Assembly: GCA_009760855.2 (NCBI GenBank) | Contig: WPIO01000007.1 | Coordinates: 3,910,001-3,974,000 of the forward strand | Source of the DNA: Cristatella mucedo | Lineage: Eukaryota > Bryozoa > Phylactolaemata > Cristatellidae | DNA length: 64,000 nt | Direction: 5' to 3' | Shown: positions 23,761 to 36,465 of the stretch, piece by piece | Layout: the number at the start of each line of letters is the position of its first letter | Position numbering within the stretch: position 1 is the stretch's first letter | The notes under the pieces: generated by a model | Databases searched by the model: none | What the model was told of the DNA's origin: nothing | What the model saw: the letters and a program-made list of their open reading frames with translations, nothing else | Position numbers and translations under genes: made by a program

Positions 23761-24730
23761 GCTCAACTTTCACTTCCCAGCTGTGCACGTGCCCTTTTCC
23801 GGTGTTCTGTGCGTGCTTACCCGTGTATTACTCATTGCACTTACTAACCAGAGGTTCTACTAACCAGCGGCCATGAGTGCCTTCTTGTATGCTTTGTATG
23901 CTTTGTGGACGAGAGTGCTAATAGTGCATCCAAGTGGTCGATGAGATAACCTCGTGGCGGCAGGTTCAGCAAACCTGGCTGCTTATTGCTCAATCGTACT
24001 CTATTGGTACATCGCTATTGCCTGAAGGCGATCGCTGATTCGGATAGACTATCAAGCTCGGCAAAATAAGGTACTTGTTCAACCTACGTTCCAGATCGCG
24101 GAAAAGTGATTGTGCTGGGAGCCTGGAACGCGAGGCAAGAGTTGAGATGCTAGACTGAAGTGATTTTCACACTTTCCTGCTGTCGGTGAGCACCAGGAAA
24201 ATACAGAACCTAGGCCGTCTACTTACTGCAAGGCTTCGGCGTATTTGCACCCACACGCCAGCCTTGACATCAGCCTTGACATCGCTCAAACTTGCTCGGT
24301 TGGAGTTCCGCCCTATCGAATCGAATGCCCGGCTTTCACCTAGCATTATCGTCAATCTTTGCCCCGGACGAACGATGAGGGGTCAGGTTCCCAAGCAGCG
24401 AGTTCTGCGAATCAGCTTTTTTCCAGTTCGGGTTTCAGCCAGTTTCGGCCGGCCGGGTCACGAACGATGTGAAGTTTATTGCCAGCCGCGGCAGCTAGCA
24501 TGAACAGGCGCCCTCTATTGACAGGTGCCTTTCCCTTAAGTAGGAAACGTTGCTACCGGTCTTCTATCGGGCAGAAATGCCGATGCCCTAGCTGCAGCAA
24601 GAAACAATCAGCTCTGCAATGTGCGAACTGCTGCAGCATGAGAGTGGCTCGAGTGCTGTACTAGACATCGCTCGAGCACGAATTCAGGCCGTCTGATTTC
24701 TTAAGTATCCATTTGACCACTGACCAAATA

Positions 24731-24731
<1 letters not shown>
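23761..24731. other. unassigned DNA
   Basis: Nothing recognisable was seen. Confidence 0.3.

Positions 24732-24761
<30 letters not shown>
24732..24761 (+). repeat. (AG)15 microsatellite
   Basis: A pure AG dinucleotide run of about 30 bases. Confidence 0.97.
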
Positions 24762-24763
<2 letters not shown>

Positions 24764-26639
24764 AGCTGCCCAAGCCTTCCAAATACTTTTGCGTTTGATC
24801 GAAATAATAATACAGTGAATACAATTACAGTGGGAGATACGTCCAAAGTGCCAGTTCATATCTCTATATGTCTCATGTAGTTGATACTCGTGTACAGTTA
24901 TGATGGATAGCACTAGCAAAAAAAAGCAGCATTAGCATTTCTGATTTGGAAGCACCAGCTACTTCTCAGCATGACACTGCATGACCTATTTTAGATATGT
25001 GATAGCGTATTTATATCTGAGCGTGAGCGTCTCTGAGTATGAATACAGCACGGGTGAGTGAAACGGGCAACCGAATGCTGCCTGATATGCAGCAGCCCCA
25101 TCGGCAAACAGACATTTCAAGGCACACATAAATGCGCTGTTAGCAGGCATCTTTAGTGAACCAAGAACCTGACAACCAAGTACGAAAGTTAGATAATGCT
25201 CATTTCATGCGGTCATACTCTCTTTACATCTCTCTTTGTGTGAAAAACCTCAGCTGCAGCTTTCCTTTTCACGAATGTCGCTGCTAATACTTCATATCCG
25301 GTAGGATGAATGTCCTGTGCAACTATTCGAAAAGGCGTCCTCCTTTTGGACGAAAGCTGTCCGGATCGCTAAGTGACCGACATAATTGATCGTGGCCATG
25401 ACAGAGACGTCTTGATTTTATATTTACCAACAGCCAGGTGAGACTTTGATACCCGAATTATTATCTTACCGACTGGCCGAAGCCAGCATAGAAAATTGCT
25501 CATAGTCTTATGACGTTATACGAGCTTGCAACACTTACCGTGTAGTTCGGGACCATAAGCTTAGGTAAGCGTGACCGAATTGGACGGACCGTAAGGGACG
25601 CCTCGGGGTCCAAGCTGCCCAACACACCCCTTTAGACTTTCCATGAATGGCTGCCCCCTGGCAAAGTCAACGTCTGGCCTTGCCTGGGCTTTATACAGAC
25701 TACGTCTACGATCCAAGACTACAAGGCTTTGGCACGCCAGCTAAGTCGGTAGGTAGGCTCTCACCTACCGTAAGTCGACGACGGTATGCACGTATACTCC
25801 AAATAAATCAAGCCCTTTTTAATGCAAATCCTGCGGTCGGCAGTCCAGCCGCAAATGCCGACCGGGGCTTGAGATAACGGCCCGGCCGGCGGTAAATAGG
25901 AGGGGAGCGTGCTGGTGCTTTTGAAATAAGAGCTATTCGATGTCAATCATATATACGACTGCCATTCTGACGATGTCAAACCAACTGCGACAATAGGCAA
26001 AACATTTAACTGCTGCGGCTCCAGTCAGGATAAGCAACAATTGCGGCGATAAATCTGCCTGACCGTGACAGTAGGGCTCTGCAAGTCCCTGAGTCCCTCC
26101 AACCCACCTCTCATGCTACTCCCCGCCGTCTGTTACAGCGAATGTCGGCAGCCATCAGGCAGATTATGACTTTCCAGATATGATTATCGGTACCTGAATT
26201 TTAATGATTTGGAGCCGGTAATGTTGTAAGGTATGGTTAGGCAGCCTAAAAAGCCAAAGTCGTGTGATAGTCAAGTCAGTTGTGCTCTGGGCGTCAGGCA
26301 GGAGGTCGGTATGGCGCGGCTGGTGTTACACCTCTCTGCGTCCGTGAAATAGACCGGCCTACGAAAAAATGTCGAGACTTCGAGCTACACTAAGCTAGGG
26401 GCGCTCTTTATACATGCCGCGTTCTGTTGCTGCCAGTATGATTGCGTGTGCCATGCAACATCAACACATGCAACATCAGCGACTGCTAGCCATGCTTCAA
26501 GGGGCGAGCTTCGCCGGTGTTTGTCGAGCATCAGCAAGCACCGTTACGAGCGCTAAGTATGTTACGCAGCGACATCTACACACTTGTTGCCGACTGCAGC
26601 ACATCCTTTCCAGCCGTCCTGAGCTACTACTTCCGTGTT
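24762..26639. other. unassigned DNA
   Basis: Contains the segment 26490-26550 that resembles 13225-13290. No gene, RNA or known element recognised. Confidence 0.3.
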
Positions 26640-26890
26640 GCTCACTAGCTGAACTGCCCTTCTGACTCAGCTATGCTTCTCACTTTACCTTCGTTGTGTA
26701 AGATAAAGTCTGTTGGATATTGTTGGATATTGATGAAGTCTGTTGAAGATGTTGTCTGGCCACCGAATGCATTCCGAAAGCCGCCCAGGCTTTGACTGAA
26801 AACTCTCCCTTGTAAAACTCTCCCTTGAAAACTCTCCCTTGTAACACCCACGTGGTCTTTGTGGAGTTACATGTGCAGATACATTAAATA
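26640..26890 (+). mobile_element. L2 family 2 LINE 3' end with internal repeats
   Basis: It matches the family 2 ending (CTGACTCAGCTATGCTTCTC, then GTAACACCCACGTGGTCTTT and GCAGATACATTAAATATG). Two internal slippage repeats are present: TGTTGGATAT units near 26711-26735, and AAAACTCTCCCTTG repeated three times at about 26799-26841. Confidence 0.75.
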
Positions 26891-27003
26891 TGTGCCTGCG
26901 GTCTTTAGTAAGGAGCTTCTACAGCAAGCTTGTAACAATAGACAAAGTTATTCTCCAAATAGTAACCCCCATTTGTACAAGTGTTGATGAAAGAGCTATA
27001 GGA

Positions 27004-27005
<2 letters not shown>

Positions 27006-27099
<94 letters not shown>
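27006..27099 (+). repeat. (GA)n microsatellite, about 94 bp
   Basis: A pure GA dinucleotide run. Confidence 0.98.
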
Positions 27100-27101
<2 letters not shown>

Positions 27102-27337
27102 GAGAACTGCCAGCGCCAATATCATACACGGCCATTTTCACATAAGTTATACCTCAAAACTGAAGATCAATACTATATGTCGGCTGGTGCCGGAAATACC
27201 TACGCATTTCAGAATTGAGTGAGCCAATCATATTACGAATGCAAATTGCATTATTAGTTTTAAGCTTGTGCAGCTACCAGCCACGAAGGTTTAGTCATTT
27301 ATCCTTTCGAATCGTTGATCCATTGAAACTTCTGCCA

Positions 27338-27470
27338 CCCTGGTTTGGCCAGGCAGGGTATAGCACGCCTAATCTTTACGACCTAGATCGTGGATTCAAG
27401 CGCCGTGGCATATGTAAAGCGCCTGGATAGAGATTAAGCTCTGTCGGGACGTTATATAAGCAGAGTATTT
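27338..27470 (+). mobile_element. SINE family A, decayed
   Basis: CTGGTTTGGCCAGGCAGG head, CGACCTAGATCGTGGATTCAAG (B-box region), then CATATGTAAAGCGCCTGG ... TCTGTCGGGACGTTATATAA tail. Confidence 0.75.
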
Positions 27471-27574
27471 TTTCAAATTATTATAGATAATTAATACAGC
27501 CAGCAATGCAGCCAACTGGGATGACGATGTCTTGTCCCGAACTTATGTGAGCGTTATTGTAGAGCGATGTTGAT

Positions 27575-27650
27575 AGTATTATTAAGAATTTGTATAGCAC
27601 CCTAAGAGAACTAGATCTCTTTTTGGGCACTTCACATTTGATGAAGAGGA
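27575..27650 (-). mobile_element. L2/SINE-A tail hairpin fragment
   Basis: On the minus strand GTGCCCAAAAAGAGATCTAG ... CTTAGGGTGCTATACAAATT and an ATT-rich end form the shared tail only; no head or coding part is visible. Confidence 0.65.
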
Positions 27651-28117
27651 AGAATTTGCCTTTACAAGAGCGATAATGCCACGTTTCTAAAGCAAGTGCT
27701 TGTCCCTGAGGATGAAGATTGTGGCGCTTATTTAAGTCAGCTACATATCTTAGATTAGCTGCTCAGCTATAGAAGTGGTCGTACTCAGTGTTCGAATTCG
27801 ACAGGCACTGCACTGCTGAGCTGAGACCTCTTTCTCAACATCAAACTCATCGAATGTGAAGCTAAAAGTTGCATGCATCCAACTGGTTACCAGCCGACCA
27901 AATGGCCGATGGAGCTTCTATCGATTTAATCGAAAGGGTAACTTCTTCTGCACCATGCTGCTTCAGCAATCCAAAAAGTTATGTGCTGCGTAAAATCAAG
28001 ATGTGGCAAATAGGAATGGCTGGCATGGGAACCAATAAATCTGGGCGACAAGGGGTGGAGCTGTCATCGAAACTGCAGTAACAACAATGAGACATTTGCA
28101 TAGCACAGGAGAAGAAC

Positions 28118-28273
28118 TGTGATAGCCCAGGATGTAAGGTGCTCGCTCTTTACGACCGAGGTCGTGGGTTCGAGTCCTACAGTAAGCAATCCTTTGTTGC
28201 CAACTGCAGGGTGTGGTGATAGCCCATAAAGCTCTTCTGCCGCTATACAAATGAGGCTGTTAAATCAGCTAAT
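28118..28273 (+). mobile_element. SINE family B
   Basis: The body has GACCGAGGTCGTGGGTTCGA with a clear B box (GGGTTCGAGTCC), then a GGTGTGGTGATAGCCCATAA stretch and the family B tail GCTATACAAATGAGGCTGTT ... ATCAGCTAATC. Confidence 0.85.
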
Positions 28274-28907
28274 CAAATTTCGCTCAAGGCACTTCACACG
28301 TGCTGCAAACAGTAGACGGTTACGAGACAACGACTCATTCAACATAAATTAGATGCTTTCAGCTCAATACGTTATATTTACCTGCATTGATAGACAATGA
28401 AGTTGTTCCCTCCCTCTCACAGCTTATAAGGTAACCGGTACTGAATGTTGATTTGCTGCTTTACTTGGGTAGCTCAAAATAGTAAATACAATTGATGAGT
28501 TATGGAGTGTTTACAAATTTCGACGAAAGGACGAGTCAGTGAAAGTACAGGAATGGATGGCTCATTTTTACATGAGGATCATCACATCGGTTAGTGGTGT
28601 GCGAATGCAGATGCTAATCCAAACAGCACTGCTGCTAACTCACTATAATTCCGGCGAGAAGTTGATGATAGAGCCATAGTCAGATACCAACGAGATCACA
28701 CCAACAGGATGTGTACGTCCGCCTACACTTCCTTACCAGCAATTGTCAAGTACCTAGAACAAATTTAGTTCGGTTTGGGTGCCACACAATGTGCTTATTG
28801 GGGGTATTATTATTAACGCTAGGAACGCCAGCCGCCCACACATGCGTTGCCTAGATCCGAATTCCTCGTCATTGAGAACCCGAACCGTATAGCCGGAACT
28901 AGTGACT
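28274..28907. other. unassigned DNA
   Basis: A very decayed tail-like piece may lie at 28745-28800. Nothing else recognised. Confidence 0.25.
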
Positions 28908-29428
28908 GCTCTTGTCGCTCACTTTTAGGTCTCTTCATTCTATGGCTCCAGCCTATCTTTCAGATATACTACCCCATCAGGCAAAGCATCGTACCACTCG
29001 CTTTTCGGAATCCAACAGTCTAGAAATACCTCGTACAAACCTTAAATCCTTTGGAGACCATGCATTTAGCTCGTATGCTCCCACAGCCTGGAACTCCCTC
29101 CCGACCTGCATCAGAACATCCCCTGACCTGACCACATTTAAAAGAAACTTAAAAACATACCTATTTAGGACAGCATTTAGTGGGTCCTTGTGATTCGTCC
29201 TCGATGTGCTTATGCGTGCTGACACTGTTCATGCTGCCACTAACCACATTTGCATGCTGACCCAGTGCATGTAACCCCTAACCATGTTATTCATTTTGTT
29301 TGTTTTTCAAGCACGATTTTACTTACTATTCTATTGCGTATCACTTTGCAGCAAATGTAAAGCGCCTAGAAAGAGATTAAGTTCTCTGAGGGCGCTTTAT
29401 CAAGTGCAATATTATTATTATTATTATG
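28908..29428 (+). mobile_element. L2 family 1 LINE 3' end
   Basis: A 93-codon open frame (28912-29193: [20 protein letters not shown] ... [19 protein letters not shown]) is followed by the standard 3' UTR, hairpin (AAAGCGCCTAGAAAGAGATT ... GGGCGCTTT) and (ATT)n. The frame is intact to its stop, suggesting a fairly recent insertion. Confidence 0.92.
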
Positions 29429-29579
29429 CTCTGTAAGTGACCATTATCTAGAGCAGTCTCTTTGACAGTTGCTTGACGTTTACTAGTTTTGTCAGACGAA
29501 ACCGCAGCTAGTCATTATATTCCTTCCTGTCAAGGACTAAGGACTGGTTTCCGAAGTCGCTGTCGAAAGATCGCCCTCC

Positions 29580-29660
29580 CAGAAGATTAAGGGGTCTAGA
29601 AAGAGATTGAGCTCTCAAGGACGTCATAGAGATATGTAATGGAGTATTAGTATTACTACG
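29580..29660 (+). mobile_element. degenerate LINE/SINE tail
   Basis: GGTCTAGAAAGAGATTGAGC ... followed by a TATTAGTATTACTA end resembles the shared tail in decayed form. Confidence 0.5.
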
Positions 29661-30697
29661 TTAAAGAAAACGGCTACACAATTTGCTTCTGGGTCAGTCG
29701 TTTTTTGGCTAGGAAGTAGAATTATGCTCAGCTTCGTCGATCTTCCATCCATCTTGGGCTACCTCCCCAGTCACAGCGACATATAAACCGATTATGTAAG
29801 CAAGACCAAAGGAGAACTAAAAAACCCACTGGGTAAACCCGGCTTTAGGCGTAGAAACGGTGAAGCTGAAGTCAGAGAAGGCATGTCTAAAGGGCAGGTG
29901 GCAAAGAAATTTGTGACCAGTCGAATAAAGCTAGTCAAGAAGATGGCACAGCCGTGCACGTCATTGGCTGTGGATATGGCAACCGACATTGCCTGAGCAG
30001 CAGCAGCAGTGCAGCCGTAAGTTTCTAAAGGGATTATGGGAGTAGCTTTGCCCTTGCATGCCACCAGGCTTCGAGAGGGTGGCTGTAGCCGCTCAGGGGT
30101 CATCTTGTGCCAGCGTTGCTATCGAGCAGCACCGTCGGGAAACATAATGCCCATAACAGCCGGAAGATAATAGTCAGGACAGGATATATCGTTGACAGAG
30201 TTGCCGACGTCACTGATGACTGCACGACAGCTTGCTTTGCGGGTAGACACAAAATAGTAGCACTCCAATCAGACGCCTGTTTGATAAAGTAACAAAAAAT
30301 ATATATATATATAAATCATCTCAATAAATAAATTATTTAACGTGGCACCGAAGTCCAGCTAAGCACACTACGAATGAGAAAGCATGCCTACGGTGCTCGA
30401 TATCGGCATCCTGACCCCATCCGCCACGAACCGGAAGGCCAGGATGCTATTGCATGAGGCTACTACAAGTAGCACCAACTTGGGTTGCCAATGTGGCATG
30501 CTTACCGAAAATTACGACAGCCGCAGTCTTCGGCTGCCACGCCCACAGGCTGCTGCCGCCTGCTTAACCAGCTCGCGCGCTCTCGTGCTTTGGCAGTCGA
30601 GTAAGGAGGAGGAGTTCCCAGGTAGAGGGGGGGGGGAGGTAAGGCAAGATCGACTGTTTCGTGTCGTAGCACCTAGTGTTGGCACGCCGGCTGCGAC
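29661..30697. other. DNA downstream of PSKH1
   Basis: It may contain part of the PSKH1 3' UTR, but no polyadenylation signal on the minus strand could be identified. A short (AT)n run is at about 30300-30313. Confidence 0.3.

Positions 30698-30742
<45 letters not shown>
30698..30742 (+). repeat. (CCAG)n tetranucleotide repeat
   Basis: About eleven CCAG/GCCA units, located about 160 bases past the PSKH1 stop and therefore probably within its 3' UTR as (TGGC)n. Confidence 0.95.
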
Positions 30743-30743
<1 letters not shown>

Positions 30744-30903
30744 GTGGCTGTAGGCAGGCATGGAGGTCCAGCAGGCAGAACGAGAGTTGGCCAATGGCTC
30801 CCGGCTGCTGCACCTCTGGGTGGCCATGCATGGCTCCCGCAGGTAGACGATCGTCTGCCCGAGTAGCGGCAGCGGTGCCGGGCTGCGGCTGGCGGCTGGC
30901 GGC

Positions 30904-31254
30904 TCATCGCGCGCCGCCGCCGCGATCCAGCTCGGCCGCGAAGTCCGGGTCGCGGTGCAGCTCGTCGATCTCGTCGCGGTGCACGCGCCTGCGCTCGGAG
31001 CGCAGAGAGCGCACGCTACGCTCCGAGCGGCTGCTCCGCTCCGAGCGCACGCTGTTCGTCTTGGCAGAGCTGCACTGCCTCTGCACGCCGAGCCTCTGTG
31101 GGCCGTCGTGACTGCCGCCAGGGGGCGGTGCGATCAGTGCAGTGACGAGCCACTCGTGCTGCAGGGCCTCGCCGGCGCTCGGGCGCTCGGCGGGCTCCAG
31201 AGCCAGCAGGCGGTCGATGAAGTCTCTGGCGCTCACACTGACCTCGGTCCAGCG
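30904..31254 (-). CDS. PSKH1: PSKH1 protein serine kinase, coding exon 2 (C-terminus)
   Basis: This exon encodes residues 313-428 and the TGA stop. It begins right after a pyrimidine-rich acceptor ending TTGCAG (AG at 31256-31255), phase 0, and continues the kinase fold as RWTEVSVSARDFIDRLL, which lines up residue for residue with human PSKH1 across the junction. The invariant arginine of kinase subdomain XI lies in ERPSAGEAL (about 336). After the kinase comes a Ser/Arg/Glu-rich tail (about 375-402) with repeated RSER and RSLR units, then an acidic DEIDEL segment; vertebrate PSKH1 has the same kind of Ser/Arg tail. Total length is 428 residues against 424 in human, so the coding sequence looks complete. 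No canonical AATAAA or ATTAAA on this strand was seen in roughly the next 1 kb, so the mRNA 3' end is not located. Confidence 0.93.
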   Translation of the reverse strand, partial: RWTEVSVSARDFIDRLLALEPAERPSAGEALQHEWLVTALIAPPPGGSHDGPQRLGVQRQCSSAKTNSVRSERSSRSERSVRSLRSERRRVHRDEIDELHRDPDFAAELDRGGGAR

Positions 31255-31609
31255 CTGCAACGAGGGAGCGAGGCAGCGGCTCAGTCAGCGAGTGAGCAAG
31301 CAAGCCTCGAGGAGTCGAGACGACTCGAGAAACGCAGCTTCGGGCACGGCTGAGCGGTGGCGCCTCAGAGCAGAGGTGCCCAACGTATCCAACAGATTGG
31401 ATACGTTGTTGGATACGCATCTTGTAGCATGCAAGTCTCGACGAACCGGCACCAAGGCATGAATTGCCCAACTCGGCCTATTTATTCACTGGCCTTTGCT
31501 CGCACGAGCAGGCCATTCAGACGGGTCTTGTGGCTTTGGGAAGGCAGAGTTGAGTAGCAAACAGATCCTCTGCTTGCTGCCCCTTTCTCCCTTTCTCAGC
31601 ACACACCGT

Positions 31610-31683
<74 letters not shown>
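31610..31683 (+). repeat. (CA)n microsatellite in PSKH1 intron
   Basis: About 36 CA units. Confidence 0.98.
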
Positions 31684-31687
<4 letters not shown>

Positions 31688-32004
31688 GATCCTGCACGTG
31701 GTGCACCAAAATAGCAACACAGGCAAGATAGATGGATAGATGCAGGTCGTTAATGAGATCGACGACACAGGAGTAAAAGATTACGAGTGCCCTTTTGAAG
31801 GGCTTGCAACCGACATGAATTTCTAACCCCCCTCACTAAGAGGCAGAATATAGGCCATCGAATATCAAGCAAATGTGCAACAGCATTGAGGAGAACAGAT
31901 CTAGTTCTAATAGACATTTCAGCACAATCGGGCACAATTTAGCTTAGCTCAGCATCTGACTCACTCACTTCCTTTGCAGCCTGCACCGGCGGTATTTGCA
32001 CTTG

Positions 32005-32700
32005 AATGGTCATTGACTTCCTGAAGCTTAATGACGATATGATCAACCTAATACTAATAGGCAAGCCTTGTGTCAGCATAGAGACGGAAGACCTCACCAA
32101 AAAGATTGGTTCATCTAGCATCACTCTACTGACGTCTGCCCATAATCTGGACGGTGGGAGAGTTTTTAAAAGACTCGTAATTAGATGAGCACATTGCGAA
32201 TACTGCCAAAAAAGTTGGCTCACTTTCAGCAGAGGAAATAAGCCAAAATTGGGAAGCTTAAACAAGTGTACGTCAGTCAAACTAGTTCAGGCGTTTGTGA
32301 TATCGAGTCTATATTATTGCATTTCTCTTTATTTAGGACTGTTGGCCAGCGTCCTTACTCGTCTGCAACTAGTGCACAACTCAGCAGCTCGTCATGTCAA
32401 TCGTCGACGGCCTAGCTGCCACGTCACACCACTTCTATCAGTGTTTCACAGGCTCCCTATCAAGTATCGTATTAATTTCAGGATTCTCTCTCAGGCCTAC
32501 AGATCGCCTCACTTGCCTACATTTCAGAACTACTTCCCTACCAAGCGAAGAATCGTACAACCTGCTGTTCTGACTCGAATCGTATAGCCAGCCATTCCTC
32601 GTACGAACCTAAAAACCGTTGGAGTCTGTGTCTTTAATTCCTATGCTCCCAAAGCTTGGAACTCACTACCGGTGCATGTCACAACAACCCCTGTAATTTC
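32005..32700 (+). mobile_element. diverged L2-type LINE fragment in PSKH1 intron
   Basis: Antisense to PSKH1. Readable pieces are FLKLNDDMINLILIGKPCVS, then KLVQAFVISSLYYC, RLQLVHNSAARHV, HRLPIKYRINFRIL and [13 protein letters not shown]-like sequence. It differs from families 1 and 2 at many positions, so it is a third, older L2-type lineage or a very old copy. No tail hairpin is evident. Confidence 0.8.
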
Positions 32701-35052
32701 AGAACTACAAGTTTTCCCCATCCTGGTTACGAAGAGCCATTGCTGAGCAGGTCCATGCACATAAACAGAAACAGACACAGACTTGGCCGTGGTGGTTCTG
32801 TTACATCCCATTCTAGAAAAAATTCTAATAGACACAAGAACGACCCGACTCGTTCCTACGTGCCTCACATCTATCTACACTGCAGAAGAGAGGAAACTCT
32901 TACACTCAGTCCATATGCAGGTCGTCAACAAGATTGACACAGGCACAAGACATGATTGTCCATTTGAACGGCTTGCAGACGTCAGTCCTGCCCTGCCCAC
33001 CAAATATGGCAAGCATTTTCGTGCCCCCCCCACCTGATAGTAAGACGCTAGGTCTGCCAACCCTATATGCATACAGGCCAGAGTGACAGATCTGGCTGGC
33101 AGCACGGTAGCAGTCTGACTGGTAGATAGGCCTGCTTGCTGCCCGAAAAAGCACGGCTGGGATCAGCAAGCAACAAGCAAACTATGTTACCTATAAACTA
33201 TTGCAAGTTCAATGCAATATTGGCTCAGCAACCGCAGTGTTGAGATGCGCCAGCTGATCGACTAGCTGCAGCTGAGGAAGGAAGGCCGAAAAAGAGTGAG
33301 CCACCCTCAGCAGGCCACCCTCATCGGTGCAGCTCAAGTGAATCCAGTATCACCAGTTGCAACGTCGAGGCGAGGTACTGTCACTAGTACTCCCAAGCAG
33401 ACAACCAAGCTTGATTGTGCACAGGATCGATGGGGTGTGTCGGCATACGGTGTTCAGTGCCAAGAGTAGGAACGAGTGGCAGCAGGCCGTACCACCCCCC
33501 CCCCCCCCCCGATCAAACCCTGGATTGCCGAGTGAGTTGTCCCATATTGCCCATGCATTCAGCATTCCACAGGCTGGCTTTGGCAAGGTAATAATCCTCC
33601 TGAGCTTAATCTTAGCCAAGTCTCAGGATTAACCGAATCTAGACCTTGCCTGGAAGAGTTGAGAGGAAGGACCAAACACCGAAGGGTATAACCTCTTCCG
33701 CGAGGTCCAAGGGGAGAGCTACTTCTCTCGTACTGGATGGAGGTGGCTCTCCCCAGCCACTAGGCACGACCTCCTCCATCAATTGGCAAAACGTAACCAC
33801 CCCCCCCCCAACCACAATGTACCGGTTGTCGCCAGCTAGATAATGGATAATAATAATAATAGATAATGGCAGTATGAACATAAACCGGTGCATTCAGCCT
33901 CGGAATGCCAGCGAAAACAAACCAAGCAGGCAAGCCACCTGTTGGGGCTGAGCTTCAGCTCACAGGATTCGCTCGTGCCGAGTTGGCCTCGCAGGCTAGG
34001 CCTGCTAGGCCAGGCTGGGCCGGCCGGGCTGAACAACCACCCGGGCAGGAATCGAGAGGGAATCAGCTTCGGCTGCTCTCGACACTACCCCCCTCGCCGG
34101 CTTCAAGCTAACACTGCGGGGGGGGGGGGGGGGGGGAAGGCAGGACGAACCTATACACAGACATCAGGCCCAAGGCAATGGGAAAACAAGACAGCAGCAT
34201 CGCTCGACCTCAGCAGCCCTTCCCCTATTAGCCAGTTGGTAGGATGGTGACCCTCGATTGGCCCATGAAAGGTCGAAGCAGGGTTAGTCTCTAGAGGGTA
34301 AGGAACTAAACTAGAATGGGTCTGCTGTCTTTCCCATTGGGCGTCGGCAGCAGGAATTATGCTCGTTCCCCTCTCCCCTGCAATGAATCATTTGTTGGTT
34401 CAGCTAATCATCTACATCAGGTGCAGACTGGGCATAGGCACAGCTGCCACAGCAGGCACCAGTTGCAGCCCAGCAAGGCCGAACTGAGGCTGAAGGTTGC
34501 CGCAGGCATGGGCAGACCCAAGTCAGTCGCAGTCAAGTGGCCGCTTGAGACAATAGCTGCACTTCACATGCAACAACAGCGAAAAGCCATCAAGTGCTCA
34601 TCCAGGACTGAGCACAACAGGCAGGCATCCTGTTCCAGTCGAACGTCGATGACCTGCTTGTAGACCCACCCACGTGAGAACATTCAGCCAGCATCCTAAA
34701 AGGATTTCGGACCGTCAGCTCTTGGTAGTCTTCATCAAACCGTTCAAGGTGACAGCCGCAAAGGCACAACCTTGTCTGAAATAACTAGCTACTTCAGCCT
34801 AGGTAGAGGTAGCAGGGGCTAAGCTTAATGGCTGGCTGGGGGGGGGGGGGTAAACAGGGCAGGCCAGAAAACAAGCCACGAAGCCCTCGGTGACACGACA
34901 GTCTAGCTGTTGTTCGTCTGCTGTCATTCGACACTCAAGCATGCGCTCAGACGATAGCACTCCTGGGTTGGCGCATCGATGCAAGCAATGCTAGCCAGCC
35001 AGCCGATTGCCCTTGGCTCTGCGGCTACTCGTCTACTGAGTCTCCCCTCTCG

Positions 35053-35171
<119 letters not shown>

Positions 35172-35825
35172 CCTTTTCTGGTCCCCTACTGCCTCACATC
35201 CCCCACGTCTAATTATCGTCTCCATTCACTCGACCGTCGGCATCTCTCGGACCAACTCGGCTGGAGACAGCATAAGCAGTTAGTAATCACATGAATGTCA
35301 TCTCTATTATGAACAGCAGCCTCTTTGTCAGGGTCCTTGTCAGGGAAAGCCGCTCGACCGAAATAAGACTGGACGGTCATTCATTTAATAATTAAAAAGT
35401 AATGGTCGGCTGATTCAACTGCTTCATTTACATAGCCACTGAGGACCCATGGCGGCTGCTGCAGGCTTGCAGCAGGCAATCGTTTATTGCCAGATGTGGG
35501 ACTCAGAACCTACGAGCTCGGCCGAGTGGAGATGAGAGCACTTTAGTCTTGCATTAATTCTGCGACTCCCTCACCGAATTGTGATAATTACCTTCAATAC
35601 AGTCAAGCCACCTGTGAATACAGCCAACGTCCTCGATCCGGCAAGGACACACTGTATTTTTACCACAACCCGTCGGTGAGCTTAATTCTCCATCAATCTT
35701 AAAAACAGGAAGCACTCGGGCAGCAACACAGTCGGTCTTTTGGTGGTACATGAATTATCATCACACTTGGCAATCTCATTGTCAGGCCACCAGGATCTAG
35801 GCTGTGTGACTGTTCCTTATTTGAA

Positions 35826-35859
35826 CAGAGAGAGAGACAGATAGAGAGAGAGAGACACA

Positions 35860-35947
<88 letters not shown>
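35826..35947 (+). repeat. (GA)n microsatellite in PSKH1 intron
   Basis: A compound array (AGAGAGAGACAGATAGAG, then ACACACACG) passes into a pure GA run to 35947. Confidence 0.98.
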
Positions 35948-35949
<2 letters not shown>

Positions 35950-36465
35950 CAACACCCCAAGCTAACTGAGCGCTCGCCCTAAACCGACGTTTGAACTTAC
36001 TTCTAGTGTGTTCCATGCCATTAGCCTCAGCTGTTGGCCAGGAGCATCGGTCCCTAGTCTTCAAGCTGCATTCGCAACCACAAGGTGCAATCATTAAGGG
36101 AATGCCAGTTATTTCTGTGATTGTCACCGTCTCTATCCAGCCGGCCAACGAGCTCGGCAGCCAGCAAGGTGGGGCAGCCAGCTCTCTACCCGAGAGCCAG
36201 GTGAGGATGGCTCGCACGACAAAACCAGCTCTCTCGAGCGTCGAACACAACACAACTTGCCGACCGAGACACATCTCTCACCGGCGGGCGTCAAACGCGA
36301 CGGACACTAGCAGGGCACAGAGGCGAGCGAAGTGCGACCGCAGAAGACGGCTCAGCGACGAGCGATGGCAAGAAGGCGATGCGGCCTGGCTGAGGAGTAC
36401 TGGGCAGCTGGGGGGGGGAGGGGAGGAGAACGCGACGCTGGCTAATGGTGCGGCGGCTGGGCTAC

